The position numbers were made by a program, and so were the translations under genes. Below, in pieces: positions 10,655 to 19,205 of a stretch of DNA of 64,000 nucleotides. The number at the start of each line of letters is the position of its first letter. The first letter of the stretch is position 1. Source of the stretch: Flavobacterium praedii (GTDB lineage: Bacteria; Bacteroidota; Bacteroidia; Flavobacteriales; Flavobacteriaceae); contig NZ_CP113948.1 of the NCBI RefSeq assembly GCF_026810365.1, positions 3,001,001 through 3,065,000 of the forward strand, written 5' to 3'. The notes under the pieces were generated by a model. It was not told where the DNA came from. It made no database searches and saw nothing but the letters and a program-made list of their open reading frames with translations.

Positions 10655-12502
10655 CTATTCAACAGTTACCGATTTTGCTAAATTTCGAGGTTGATCAACA
10701 TTACAACCTCTCATAACAGCTATATGATAAGATAATAATTGCAAAGGAATTGTTGTAATCAATGGAGATAGTGCATCTGATGTTTCGGGAATCTCAATTA
10801 CATAATCCGCTAATTCACGAACTTGAGTATCTCCTTTGGTAACAACAGCAATAATTTTACCGCTTCTTGATTTAATTTCTTGTATATTACTTACTATTTT
10901 GTCATAATGCCCTTGTTTTGGTGCAATTACAATTACTGGCATTAATTCATCAATTAATGCAATTGGACCGTGTTTCATTTCGGCAGCAGGATAACCTTCA
11001 GCATGAATATATGAAATCTCTTTAAGTTTTAAAGCTCCTTCTAATGCAACTGGAAAATTATAACCACGCCCTAAATACAAACAATTTGGAGCATCTTTAA
11101 ATATAGCGGCAATTTCTTTTGCTTTATCATTAGTCTCTAGAGCTTCCTTAACTTTTTCAGGAATTATTTCTAATTCTTGTAAATACATATGGAAATCCGA
11201 CTTAGATAAAGTTCCTTTGGCTTGAGCCAAACGAAGCGCAATCATTGTTAACACCGTAATTTGAGTAGTAAAAGCTTTTGTAGAAGCCACACCTATCTCT
11301 GGCCCAGCATGTGTATAGGCACCCGCATGAGATTCTCTTGAAATAGAAGAACCTACTACGTTACAAACACCAAAAACAAAAGCTCCGTGCTCTTTTGCTA
11401 ATTTAATTGCTGCCATTGTATCAGCTGTTTCACCAGATTGAGAAATAGCAATAACAACATCCTTACTATTAATTATTGGGTTTCTATATCTAAATTCAGA
11501 AGCATATTCTACTTCAACAGGGATTCGAGCAAACTCTTCAATAACATATTCGGCAACCAGACCAGCATGCCATGACGTTCCGCAAGCAATAATAATTATA
11601 CGATCTGCATTCAAAAACTTCTCAAGATTATCTTCAACACCTGCTAATTGAACAATTCCTTCATTGGCATGTAATCTTCCTCTGTAAGTATCTTTTATTA
11701 CACTTGGTTGCTCATAGATTTCTTTTAGCATAAAGTGATCGTAACCCCCTTTTTCAATTTGTTCCAAATTCATTTGAAGCTCTTGAATATAAGGATCAAC
11801 AATAGTATCATCTTTAATTTTACGAACCTTCATCGGTCTATGAAGTCTGATATTAGCCATTTCACCATCTTCAAGATAAACCGCATTTGAAGTATATTCA
11901 ATAAATGGTGAAGCATCAGAGGCTATAAAATACTCTCCTTCACCTATACCAATAGCCAAAGGACTCCCTAAACGTGCAGCAACAATTTCATTTGGGTTTT
12001 TTTTATCAAATACGGCAATTGCATACGCACCTACTACTTGATTTAAAGCTACTTGAACTGCTTTACCTAATTTTAATTTTTCCTTTTTTTGAACTTCTTC
12101 AATTAGATTGATCAAAACTTCAGAATCAGTATCAGACGTAAAAACATACCCTCTATTTATTAACTCTACTTTTAAAGGAGCATAATTTTCGATGATTCCA
12201 TTATGAATAATTACTAAGTCACCGGAATTAGAAACATGAGGATGCGAATTGACATCATTCGGCACACCATGAGTCGCCCAACGTGTATGTCCAATTCCAA
12301 TTGTTCCGTTTGTAGTAATTTCTTTCTCTGCTTTTGCTTCAAGATCCGAAACTTTTCCTTTAGTTTTAGACAACTTTATGTTTTCACCATCATACAACAT
12401 TACACCCGCACTGTCATATCCGCGATATTCCAACCTTTTTAATCCTTTTATAACAATAGGATAAGCTTCTCTATAACCAATATATCCAACTATTCCGCAC
12501 AT
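10655..12502 (-). CDS. glmS: Glutamine--fructose-6-phosphate aminotransferase (isomerizing)
   Basis: 615 residues making glucosamine-6-phosphate for peptidoglycan and lipopolysaccharide. The start MCGIVGYIG gives the N-terminal nucleophile Cys2 of the class II glutaminase domain (about 1-230; RWATHG and HNGIIENY present). Two SIS sugar-phosphate isomerase domains follow (SQSGETADT, then the second near 460), and the C-terminus ends LAKSVTVE as in the family. It is last in the minus-strand unit GT5-like, DUF4270, glmS, only 8 bp after the DUF4270 gene. Confidence 0.96.
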   Translation of the reverse strand: MCGIVGYIGYREAYPIVIKGLKRLEYRGYDSAGVMLYDGENIKLSKTKGKVSDLEAKAEKEITTNGTIGIGHTRWATHGVPNDVNSHPHVSNSGDLVIIHNGIIENYAPLKVELINRGYVFTSDTDSEVLINLIEEVQKKEKLKLGKAVQVALNQVVGAYAIAVFDKKNPNEIVAARLGSPLAIGIGEGEYFIASDASPFIEYTSNAVYLEDGEMANIRLHRPMKVRKIKDDTIVDPYIQELQMNLEQIEKGGYDHFMLKEIYEQPSVIKDTYRGRLHANEGIVQLAGVEDNLEKFLNADRIIIIACGTSWHAGLVAEYVIEEFARIPVEVEYASEFRYRNPIINSKDVVIAISQSGETADTMAAIKLAKEHGAFVFGVCNVVGSSISRESHAGAYTHAGPEIGVASTKAFTTQITVLTMIALRLAQAKGTLSKSDFHMYLQELEIIPEKVKEALETNDKAKEIAAIFKDAPNCLYLGRGYNFPVALEGALKLKEISYIHAEGYPAAEMKHGPIALIDELMPVIVIAPKQGHYDKIVSNIQEIKSRSGKIIAVVTKGDTQVRELADYVIEIPETSDALSPLITTIPLQLLSYHIAVMRGCNVDQPRNLAKSVTVE

Positions 12503-12510
12503 ACTATATT

Positions 12511-14160
12511 TTAATTAGGTTTTGTATAATAAATTTCGAATTTCAATCTTTTTTTATCATCTATTGGCAAATTATTACCATATAGAATAACTCCTAGCGG
12601 ATTCATCACAGAAGCCATTGGTGCAAATAATGGACTACCATTTTTATCTTTTAATGCATAAAAACTGGATTTATTTATATCCTCTGTAATTACAAGTCCC
12701 AACTTTACATTGGTAGAATCTTTATATTTAACAAGATTTCGTATGTGATTTGTAATTCTCAATTTATAATAAGAACCGCCACCATTGGCTGCCGTTTCTT
12801 TAGCAAGTATACCTCCAAAAATGTATTTATTATATTTAGTGTTTGAAGAAACCGTGGTACTTTCATAATAATCCGATAACACCTGATTGTTCGTATAATC
12901 ATATAAGTAAATTCTCTGAGGCACAAAACTGGAACCCATTTCGGTTGTATTTAAATGAAAAACCAAATTAGCTTGATTAATAAGATATTTATTGGTACGC
13001 ATTATATCCAAATTATCAGGCACTCCATTTTTCAGGCCGCTAACGCCATCATCTCCAAAATTATCTACATCACCAAACAATTTCACAACAGATAATGAAC
13101 CTGCCCCTCCTTTTAGATAAAGATTAGGATCTCCATTAACTTCGTCTACATTAGATTTTAGGGTTGCACTGATATACTTTGCATTACTATTACTTTCATC
13201 TAGCAAACTAACCGTATTCCCTTTTAATTCCAATATCAAAGTTTTTTCAACAGCTTTTGAATCAATAGTTTCTGAATAGGTTACGGTAATCTTTCCAGCT
13301 TTAAAATTCAACATCGCTAAATTTCCATCATTACCATTTACCGCTTCTATATTAAAAAACAATCCTCTAAAATAATTTTTAAAAATTTCATTGGTAGCTA
13401 ATGAACCCGCTGGCGCACCTAATGCTCCGAATAATTTTTCCTGAAAAAAGGCATTATTCAAATTCAATTGCATACCTGGAGGAGTTCGCGTGACAACATC
13501 CTTACCATCAACTTGTGTAGTAACCCTATGTTCTGAAGGATCAAAAAAGAACTCCAAATTTTGTGACAAATCCGTTTTATCATCATTAAGATAGTAAGGT
13601 GCATTATTCAATGGAATTATTTGAGAATAAAAATCATCATACTGATCATTATAAAATTTTTGTGGCTTCAAAAACTGCTCGGCAGGATCTAAATCCCTCA
13701 TAAAATAACCAGATTCATAGATACTGAGTTTCATCTTAGATTTTTCTGGTAGCCCATAAATTGAATCCAAAACATAAGTACTGTTCCCATTTGAATTATC
13801 CAGAACCGTTTTAGTTTTATCATAAAAATAAGGTACCGTCAACACAACACTTTTTACAGTTGCAGTTTTATCGATAGTTGGACCTGGCGACGCTAACGCT
13901 AATTGAGTTACAAAATTAGCTTTTGTAGTACCAAAAGAAGGATTTACATAAATACCAAAAGCATTTACTTCCAAGTTATTGGTCTGAATTGCATTTAATT
14001 TTTGATTATATGCAACAACTGGAAACTCTTCTTTTGTAATACCAAAAGAATCACTATCTATAAGATCTTCACCGATAACACTAAACTCTTTATCACAGGA
14101 AACTAAAAGTGCACTAAATAAAAGGAAAGGAATTATTTTAAAAAAGGAATTTTTAAGCAT
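12511..14160 (-). CDS. DUF4270 family lipoprotein
   Basis: 549 residues with a lipoprotein signal (LLFSALLVSCDKEFSVIGEDLI, lipobox LVSC). The N-terminal SCDKEF...IGEDLI.D pattern and the long beta-rich body match DUF4270, a Bacteroidota-only envelope family of unknown function. It lies between a GT5-like gene (21 bp upstream) and glmS (8 bp downstream), an arrangement I recall from other Flavobacteria. The link to an amino-sugar enzyme suggests an envelope role, but this is inference. Confidence 0.75.
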   Translation of the reverse strand: MLKNSFFKIIPFLLFSALLVSCDKEFSVIGEDLIDSDSFGITKEEFPVVAYNQKLNAIQTNNLEVNAFGIYVNPSFGTTKANFVTQLALASPGPTIDKTATVKSVVLTVPYFYDKTKTVLDNSNGNSTYVLDSIYGLPEKSKMKLSIYESGYFMRDLDPAEQFLKPQKFYNDQYDDFYSQIIPLNNAPYYLNDDKTDLSQNLEFFFDPSEHRVTTQVDGKDVVTRTPPGMQLNLNNAFFQEKLFGALGAPAGSLATNEIFKNYFRGLFFNIEAVNGNDGNLAMLNFKAGKITVTYSETIDSKAVEKTLILELKGNTVSLLDESNSNAKYISATLKSNVDEVNGDPNLYLKGGAGSLSVVKLFGDVDNFGDDGVSGLKNGVPDNLDIMRTNKYLINQANLVFHLNTTEMGSSFVPQRIYLYDYTNNQVLSDYYESTTVSSNTKYNKYIFGGILAKETAANGGGSYYKLRITNHIRNLVKYKDSTNVKLGLVITEDINKSSFYALKDKNGSPLFAPMASVMNPLGVILYGNNLPIDDKKRLKFEIYYTKPN

Positions 14161-14181
14161 ATTTATTCGTAAATGAATTAT

Positions 14182-14988
14182 TTATAACAACATATTTTTA
14201 TAGAACTCGGTATAAGCTACCGCAAACTCTTCTTTAGATTTCAAAGTTAAAAAAGGTTTGTTTGAAGACTCTATATATTTTGTTAAACTTGAAGACACTC
14301 CTCCAGATGCAATTATAACTGCATCAGAATTAAGAATGGTAGTTTTCATGATATTTTCATAATTTGGAATCTCCAAATCGGTAATTGCTTCATCTGGAAC
14401 ACCATCAAATCTAACTTTATTGATCATTTCAACATCCAAAGTCCCATCAAATGATTGACTATAAACAGAAGTTACAATTTTAGTATCAGAAAATAAAGCT
14501 TCATTTTTGTAAAAATGTTTCATATAAACCGGCAACATAGAAGCCATCCAACCGTGTACGTGGATAATATCTGGAACCCAATTTAATTTTTTAACCGTTT
14601 CTACAACACCTTTGGCAAAAAAGATAGCGCGTTCATCATTATCAGGATACATAATTCCTTCTTCATCGGCAAAAGTGGCTTTTCGCTTAAAGTATTCGTC
14701 ATTATCGATAAAATAAACCTGAATTCTTTCCTTTGGAATAGAAGCAACTTTTATAATCAGTGGCATATCCAAATCATTCACCACTAAATTCATTCCAGAA
14801 AGTCGAATTACTTCATGTAATTGATGTCTTCTCTCGTTTATATTTCCATACCTTGGCATAAAAATTCTAATTTGCCCGCCTTGATCATTAATCATTTTTG
14901 GTACGTCATAAGACATTAATGAAACCTCATTTTCAGCGAGATAAGGTACAACTTCAGATGATACGTATAATATCCTCTTATCTTTCAT
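14182..14988 (-). CDS. Glycogen/starch synthase-like GT5 N-terminal domain protein
   Basis: 268 residues matching only the N-terminal Rossmann half of GT5 glycogen synthases: RILYVSSEVVPYL, the GGQIRIFMPRYGNINERRHQLHE segment, PDNDERAIFFAKGVVETV and PDIIHVHGWMASMLPVYMK. The C-terminal GT-B half is missing, and the KTGGL ADP-glucose loop near residue 15 is replaced by AENEVS. It is probably not a working glycogen synthase despite homology; it may be a sugar-nucleotide-binding or regulatory relative. First gene of the unit running to glmS, divergent from panC. Confidence 0.8.
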   Translation of the reverse strand: MKDKRILYVSSEVVPYLAENEVSLMSYDVPKMINDQGGQIRIFMPRYGNINERRHQLHEVIRLSGMNLVVNDLDMPLIIKVASIPKERIQVYFIDNDEYFKRKATFADEEGIMYPDNDERAIFFAKGVVETVKKLNWVPDIIHVHGWMASMLPVYMKHFYKNEALFSDTKIVTSVYSQSFDGTLDVEMINKVRFDGVPDEAITDLEIPNYENIMKTTILNSDAVIIASGGVSSSLTKYIESSNKPFLTLKSKEEFAVAYTEFYKNMLL

Positions 14989-15064
14989 AGTATAAATTGA
15001 TTAAGTATTGGCAATAAAAACCACGCAAAATTACAAAATTTTATGCAGTTATGGACTAAAATAT

Positions 15065-15072
15065 TAAGTTTG
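15065..15072 (+). promoter_or_regulatory. Putative -7 element of panC
   Basis: TAAGTTTG fits TAnnTTTG and gives a leader of about 15-20 nt before the panC ATG. No convincing TTG lies at the expected upstream position. Confidence 0.5.
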
Positions 15073-15095
15073 CACCTAATATAAACAAAACGACT

Positions 15096-15944
15096 ATGCA
15101 AATTTTCTATGGAAAAGCAGCTTTAATGGACTATTTAAACTCCATAAAGACTACAAATTCTACAATTGGATTTGTTCCAACTATGGGTGCTTTACATAAA
15201 GGTCACCAGTCCCTAATGTTTGAATCTATTAAAGAAAACGACATAACTGTTGTTAGTATTTTTGTAAATCCAACACAATTTAACAATCCTGATGACTTAG
15301 AAAAATATCCTCGAACTCTAGAAGAAGATATTAAAAAAATCTCCAATATCCATTCAGACATAATCGTCTTTGCTCCTACTGTTGAAGATATGTATGAAGG
15401 AAATACCTTATCGCAGTCATTTGATTTTGATGGGCTAGAAAATAAAATGGAAGGAAAGTTTAGACCCGGACATTTTGATGGCGTTGGTACCATTGTAAAA
15501 CGTCTTTTTGAAATAGTTTCTCCTACTAGGGCTTATTTTGGAGAGAAGGATTTTCAGCAAGTACAAATAATAAAAAAATTGGTTGAAAAAAACCAAATCC
15601 CGGTGAAAATTATTGAATGCCCTATTTTTCGAGAGACAAACAACTTAGCGATGAGTTCTCGAAATGAACGCTTAACTTTGCAGCAAAGAGAAGAAGCTGG
15701 TATTATTTACAAAATACTTGTCCAAGCAAAATCTATGTTTGCAAATAATAGCGCGCAAAAAATCAATTCATGGGTAAAAAAAGAATTGGAAAAGAACAAA
15801 ACCTTTACTTTAGAATACTTTGAAATTGCAGATGAAGCTACTCTTTCGACTTGCATTAAAAAAAATAAAAATAAAAAATATCGAGCATTCATAGCTGTAT
15901 TTATCAATAACATTCGATTAATAGATACCATTTCATTAAATTAA
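15096..15944 (+). CDS. panC: Pantothenate synthetase
   Basis: 282 residues, joining pantoate and beta-alanine with ATP. Typical signatures: FVPTMGALHKGH with the HxGH-type motif at 34-37, FVNPTQF, GHFDGVGTIVKRLF, FGEKDFQQ and the SSRNERL loop. panD follows after 5 bp, so both enzymes needed to use aspartate for pantothenate are made together. Confidence 0.96.
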   Translation: MQIFYGKAALMDYLNSIKTTNSTIGFVPTMGALHKGHQSLMFESIKENDITVVSIFVNPTQFNNPDDLEKYPRTLEEDIKKISNIHSDIIVFAPTVEDMYEGNTLSQSFDFDGLENKMEGKFRPGHFDGVGTIVKRLFEIVSPTRAYFGEKDFQQVQIIKKLVEKNQIPVKIIECPIFRETNNLAMSSRNERLTLQQREEAGIIYKILVQAKSMFANNSAQKINSWVKKELEKNKTFTLEYFEIADEATLSTCIKKNKNKKYRAFIAVFINNIRLIDTISLN

Positions 15945-15949
15945 ACACT

Positions 15950-16300
15950 ATGCACATTCAAGTTGTTAAATCAAAAATACACCGAGTAAAAGTTACAGGA
16001 GCCGACTTAAACTATATCGGAAGCATCACTATAGACGAAGCCTTACTAGAAGCATCCAATATAATAGAAGGCGAAAAAGTTTCAATTGTAAATATAAATA
16101 ATGGAGAACGTTTTGATACGTATGCCATTGTGGGTGAAAAAAATTCGGGAATAATTACACTTAATGGTCCTGCTGCGCGTAAAGTACAAAAGGACGATAT
16201 CATCATCATTATTTCGTATGCAACATTAGAATTTGAAGAAGCAAAAACTTTCAAACCTTGGATTATTTTCCCTAATGAAAACGACAATAGTTTGACATAG
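15950..16300 (+). CDS. panD: Aspartate 1-decarboxylase proenzyme
   Basis: 116 residues. The self-cleavage site is Gly24-Ser25 in NYIGSITID; Ser25 becomes the pyruvoyl group. The double-psi barrel residues NGERFDTYAI and GAAR-type NGPAARKVQ are present. It makes beta-alanine for PanC and sits 5 bp behind panC. Confidence 0.96.
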   Translation: MHIQVVKSKIHRVKVTGADLNYIGSITIDEALLEASNIIEGEKVSIVNINNGERFDTYAIVGEKNSGIITLNGPAARKVQKDDIIIIISYATLEFEEAKTFKPWIIFPNENDNSLT

Positions 16301-16392
16301 TTTAAATTTAAAAAATCTGAATCAATTTCCGAAAATTCTGTATACAATTTAAAAGTATATTTACTGCAATAAAATAACTGACATCAATTCGT

Positions 16393-16455
16393 ATGAAATC
16401 GCCATGGCAGAAGCTGCCGCAAACACCAATGAAGATCTGGCGATACCATATTCCT
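16393..16455 (+). promoter_or_regulatory. Structured leader-type element, copy A (paired with 33055-33118)
   Basis: An outer helix (ATCGCCA 16398-16404 with TGGCGAT 16438-16444) encloses a hairpin (GGCAG 16406-16410 with CTGCC 16414-16418). A second copy at 33055 keeps the same geometry, with base changes that preserve pairing. The outer helix ends 36 nt before the start codon at 16480. Confidence 0.55.
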
Positions 16456-16479
16456 ATAAAAAACAAATATTATCTACAT

Positions 16480-17730
16480 ATGAAACAACTAGTAACACTT
16501 TTAATAGGACTTCTTACAATTACAAGTTATTCGCAAGTAAAGACAATCAGTTATAATTCAGACAAACTTCAAGAAAAAAGAGAATTATACATTTCACTTC
16601 CAGCTTCTTATGAAAAAAATCCAACGAAAAAATACCCTTTACTTTTCGTTTTAGATGCTGATTATTTGCTAAATCCGTTTTTAGGCACTTTAAAATATGG
16701 AGCATATTGGGATGATTTACCCGAAGTAATTATAGTAGGTATAGCACAAAATGACCAAAGATCAGTAGATTGTGGTTTAGACATAGTCACTGGAATGCCT
16801 GATGGAAAAAGCGTAGATTTTTTTGATTTTATATCTCTAGAACTTATTCCATACATACAAAAAGAGTACAGAACAACCAATTTTAAAATCATTGCTGGCC
16901 ATGATCTCACAGCGGCTTTCTCTAACTTTTTTCTTTACAAGGACAATTCTTTATTCAATGCCTACATTAGCCTAAGTCCTGAATTACCAGTAAATATGGA
17001 AAATGAGTTGCCCAATTTTTTAGCTTCAAGCAAACTTCCTCTTTTTTATTATTTATCAACAGCTGATGGTGATGAAAAAAAAATGCAGGAAAGAATCAAA
17101 ATCATGGACACTAAAATTCGAGCCATTCAAAATCCAAATTTGAATTATAAATTTGAAGATTTCACAGAAACCTCCCATTTCTCGATAGTTTTACATTCAG
17201 CTCCGACAGCATTATATCAAATTTTTGCTGCGGCCCAACCCATATCTACAAACGAATATACTACCAAAATAGCAACACTTAAAGAAGGTTATGTTGATTA
17301 TTTAAAAACTAAATATGACATAATTGAAAATTCATTTGGTATAAAAAGTACCATTCGCATAAATGATTTTAAAGCAATTGAAGCAGCCGTATTAGAAAAC
17401 AAAGACTATAATGAATTAGATGGTTTGGCTATACTTGCTGATAAAAGTTATCCAAAAAGTATGTTGGGCGATTATTTTTTGGCAACAATGTTTGAATATA
17501 AAGGTGATAATCCAAGAGCAGTTCGCTATTATATGTCTGGCTTCAACAAAGAAGAAATTGCAGATCTGACCAAAGATATGATGTTTGCCAAAGCAGAAGA
17601 ATTGAAAAAAACCTTTGCAAAAAAACCAAAAATTAAAGGCAAAGTTGGTCAAGTTGAAGAAACTAAAGAAGTTCCTGCAGAAGAAACTCCTGCAACTGAA
17701 ACTCCTGTTACCGAAGAAAAAAAACAATAA
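16480..17730 (+). CDS. Secreted esterase-fold (alpha/beta hydrolase) protein lacking the nucleophile serine
   Basis: 416 residues from the ATG that begins the signal peptide MKQLVTLLIGLLTITSYSQ; an in-frame ATG 87 bp earlier lies in a repeat and is not used here. The body matches the putative-esterase (Fes/esterase-D) family: RELYISLPASYEKN, YPLLFVLDADY, EVIIVGIAQ. The nucleophile elbow, normally GHSxG, reads AGHDLTA, so Ser is replaced by Asp142. The usual His may be in ETSHFSIV. The C-terminus is a Glu/Thr/Pro-rich tail. Hydrolase activity is doubtful. radA follows after 2 bp. Confidence 0.8.
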   Translation: MKQLVTLLIGLLTITSYSQVKTISYNSDKLQEKRELYISLPASYEKNPTKKYPLLFVLDADYLLNPFLGTLKYGAYWDDLPEVIIVGIAQNDQRSVDCGLDIVTGMPDGKSVDFFDFISLELIPYIQKEYRTTNFKIIAGHDLTAAFSNFFLYKDNSLFNAYISLSPELPVNMENELPNFLASSKLPLFYYLSTADGDEKKMQERIKIMDTKIRAIQNPNLNYKFEDFTETSHFSIVLHSAPTALYQIFAAAQPISTNEYTTKIATLKEGYVDYLKTKYDIIENSFGIKSTIRINDFKAIEAAVLENKDYNELDGLAILADKSYPKSMLGDYFLATMFEYKGDNPRAVRYYMSGFNKEEIADLTKDMMFAKAEELKKTFAKKPKIKGKVGQVEETKEVPAEETPATETPVTEEKKQ

Positions 17731-17732
17731 AA

Positions 17733-19094
17733 ATGGCCAAAGTAAAAACAACCTTTTTTTGCCAGAATTGTGGCGCACAATATGCTAAATGGCAAGGACA
17801 GTGCAATTCTTGCAAAGAATGGAATACTATCGCCGAAGAAATTATTCAAAAACAAGAAAAAGTAGCTTGGAAAAGCGAATCTTCATCTACCAGTAAAGCG
17901 CCAAAACCTTTACGAATTAACGAAATTGACAGCGCCGAAGAAATTCGGCTAGACACTACCGACAATGAACTAAACAGAGTCTTGGGTGGCGGAATTGTGC
18001 CTGGCTCCTTAATTCTTTTGGGTGGCGAACCAGGTATTGGAAAAAGCACTCTTTTGTTACAAATTTCTTTAAAATTACCCTACAAAACTTTATACGTTTC
18101 GGGTGAAGAAAGCCAAAAGCAAATCAAAATGCGCGCGGAGCGTATCACTCCAAACGGAGACAATTGCTATATTCTTACCGAAACCAAAACGCAGAATATT
18201 TTCAAACAAATTGAAGCCATTCAGCCCGAAATTGTAATTATTGATTCTATTCAAACCTTACATACCGATTACATTGAATCAACTGCGGGAAGTATTTCTC
18301 AAATACGGGAAACCACAGCTGAATTAATAAAATTTGCCAAAGAAACCAATATCCCCGTAATTTTAATCGGTCACATTACCAAAGACGGAACGATTGCCGG
18401 ACCAAAAATTTTGGAACACATGGTCGATACAGTGCTTCAATTTGAAGGTGATCGTAATCATGTCTATCGCATTTTACGCTCGCTAAAAAACCGTTTCGGC
18501 TCTACTGCCGAAATCGGAATCTACGAAATGTTGGGTAGCGGTTTACGAGAAGTTTCGAATCCTTCCGAAATACTAATTTCACACAAAGACGAAGAATTAT
18601 CAGGAACTGCCATTGCCACAACCCTAGAAGGCATGCGCCCTTTGATGATTGAAATTCAATCTTTGGTAAGCACCGCCGTTTATGGAACTCCACAGAGAAG
18701 TACTACAGGTTACAACGCCAAAAGACTGAATATGATTTTGGCCGTATTAGAAAAAAGAGCAGGTTTCCGATTGGGAGCCAAAGACGTTTTTCTGAACGTA
18801 ACTGGAGGAATATCAGTTGATGATCCTGCCATTGATTTGGCTGTAGTTGCCGCCATTTTATCGTCTAATGAAGATATTCCTGTCAATAAAGACTTTTGTT
18901 TTGCAGGCGAAGTGGGACTCTCGGGAGAAATTCGCCCTGTGAACCGAGTGGATCAACGCATTCAAGAAGCAGAAAAATTAGGATTTTCGACTATTTTTGT
19001 ATCCAAATACAATAAAATTGCCTTAAAAAATACGGGTATAAAAATTCAATTGGTGGCTAAAATCGAAGACGTGGCCAGCCAATTGTTTGAGTAA
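17733..19094 (+). CDS. radA: DNA repair protein RadA
   Basis: 453 residues. N-terminal four-cysteine zinc finger (FCQNCGAQYAKWQGQCNSC, 9-27), RecA-like core with Walker A GGEPGIGKST (98-106), the RadA-specific KNRFG motif near 250, and a C-terminal Lon-protease-like domain (GGISVDDPAIDLAVVAAILSS). It drives branch migration of recombination intermediates. The start is 2 bp after the esterase-fold gene, so the two are co-transcribed, although their functions appear unrelated. Confidence 0.96.
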   Translation: MAKVKTTFFCQNCGAQYAKWQGQCNSCKEWNTIAEEIIQKQEKVAWKSESSSTSKAPKPLRINEIDSAEEIRLDTTDNELNRVLGGGIVPGSLILLGGEPGIGKSTLLLQISLKLPYKTLYVSGEESQKQIKMRAERITPNGDNCYILTETKTQNIFKQIEAIQPEIVIIDSIQTLHTDYIESTAGSISQIRETTAELIKFAKETNIPVILIGHITKDGTIAGPKILEHMVDTVLQFEGDRNHVYRILRSLKNRFGSTAEIGIYEMLGSGLREVSNPSEILISHKDEELSGTAIATTLEGMRPLMIEIQSLVSTAVYGTPQRSTTGYNAKRLNMILAVLEKRAGFRLGAKDVFLNVTGGISVDDPAIDLAVVAAILSSNEDIPVNKDFCFAGEVGLSGEIRPVNRVDQRIQEAEKLGFSTIFVSKYNKIALKNTGIKIQLVAKIEDVASQLFE

Positions 19095-19119
19095 AAAACA
19101 AGACAAACACATCAATAAG

Positions 19120-19183
19120 TTTAACACAGATTTCACAAATTCGCACAGATTAATTTGTGTAAATTTGTGAAATCTGTGTTAAA
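19120..19183. repeat. Long perfect inverted repeat after radA
   Basis: Two 21-bp arms (19120-19140 and 19163-19183, beginning TTTAACACAGATTTC) are perfect complements around a 22-nt centre that itself has pairing halves (CACA...TGTG). It can terminate radA (A/T-rich flank) and stands directly before the transglycosylase gene. Confidence 0.8.
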
Positions 19184-19205
19184 AAAAACTTTTTCCATTT
19201 CAAAT

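Noticed and set aside
14182..14988. Full glycogen synthase (glgA)
   Set aside because: The C-terminal GT domain and the KTGGL loop are missing.
16393..16479. 29-residue extension of the esterase-fold protein
   Set aside because: It is encoded by the structured repeat; the signal peptide begins at the ATG at 16480.
19155..19205. Upstream extension of the transglycosylase
   Set aside because: The extra 17 residues are encoded by the right arm of a long inverted repeat; the ATG at 19206 precedes the membrane anchor directly.
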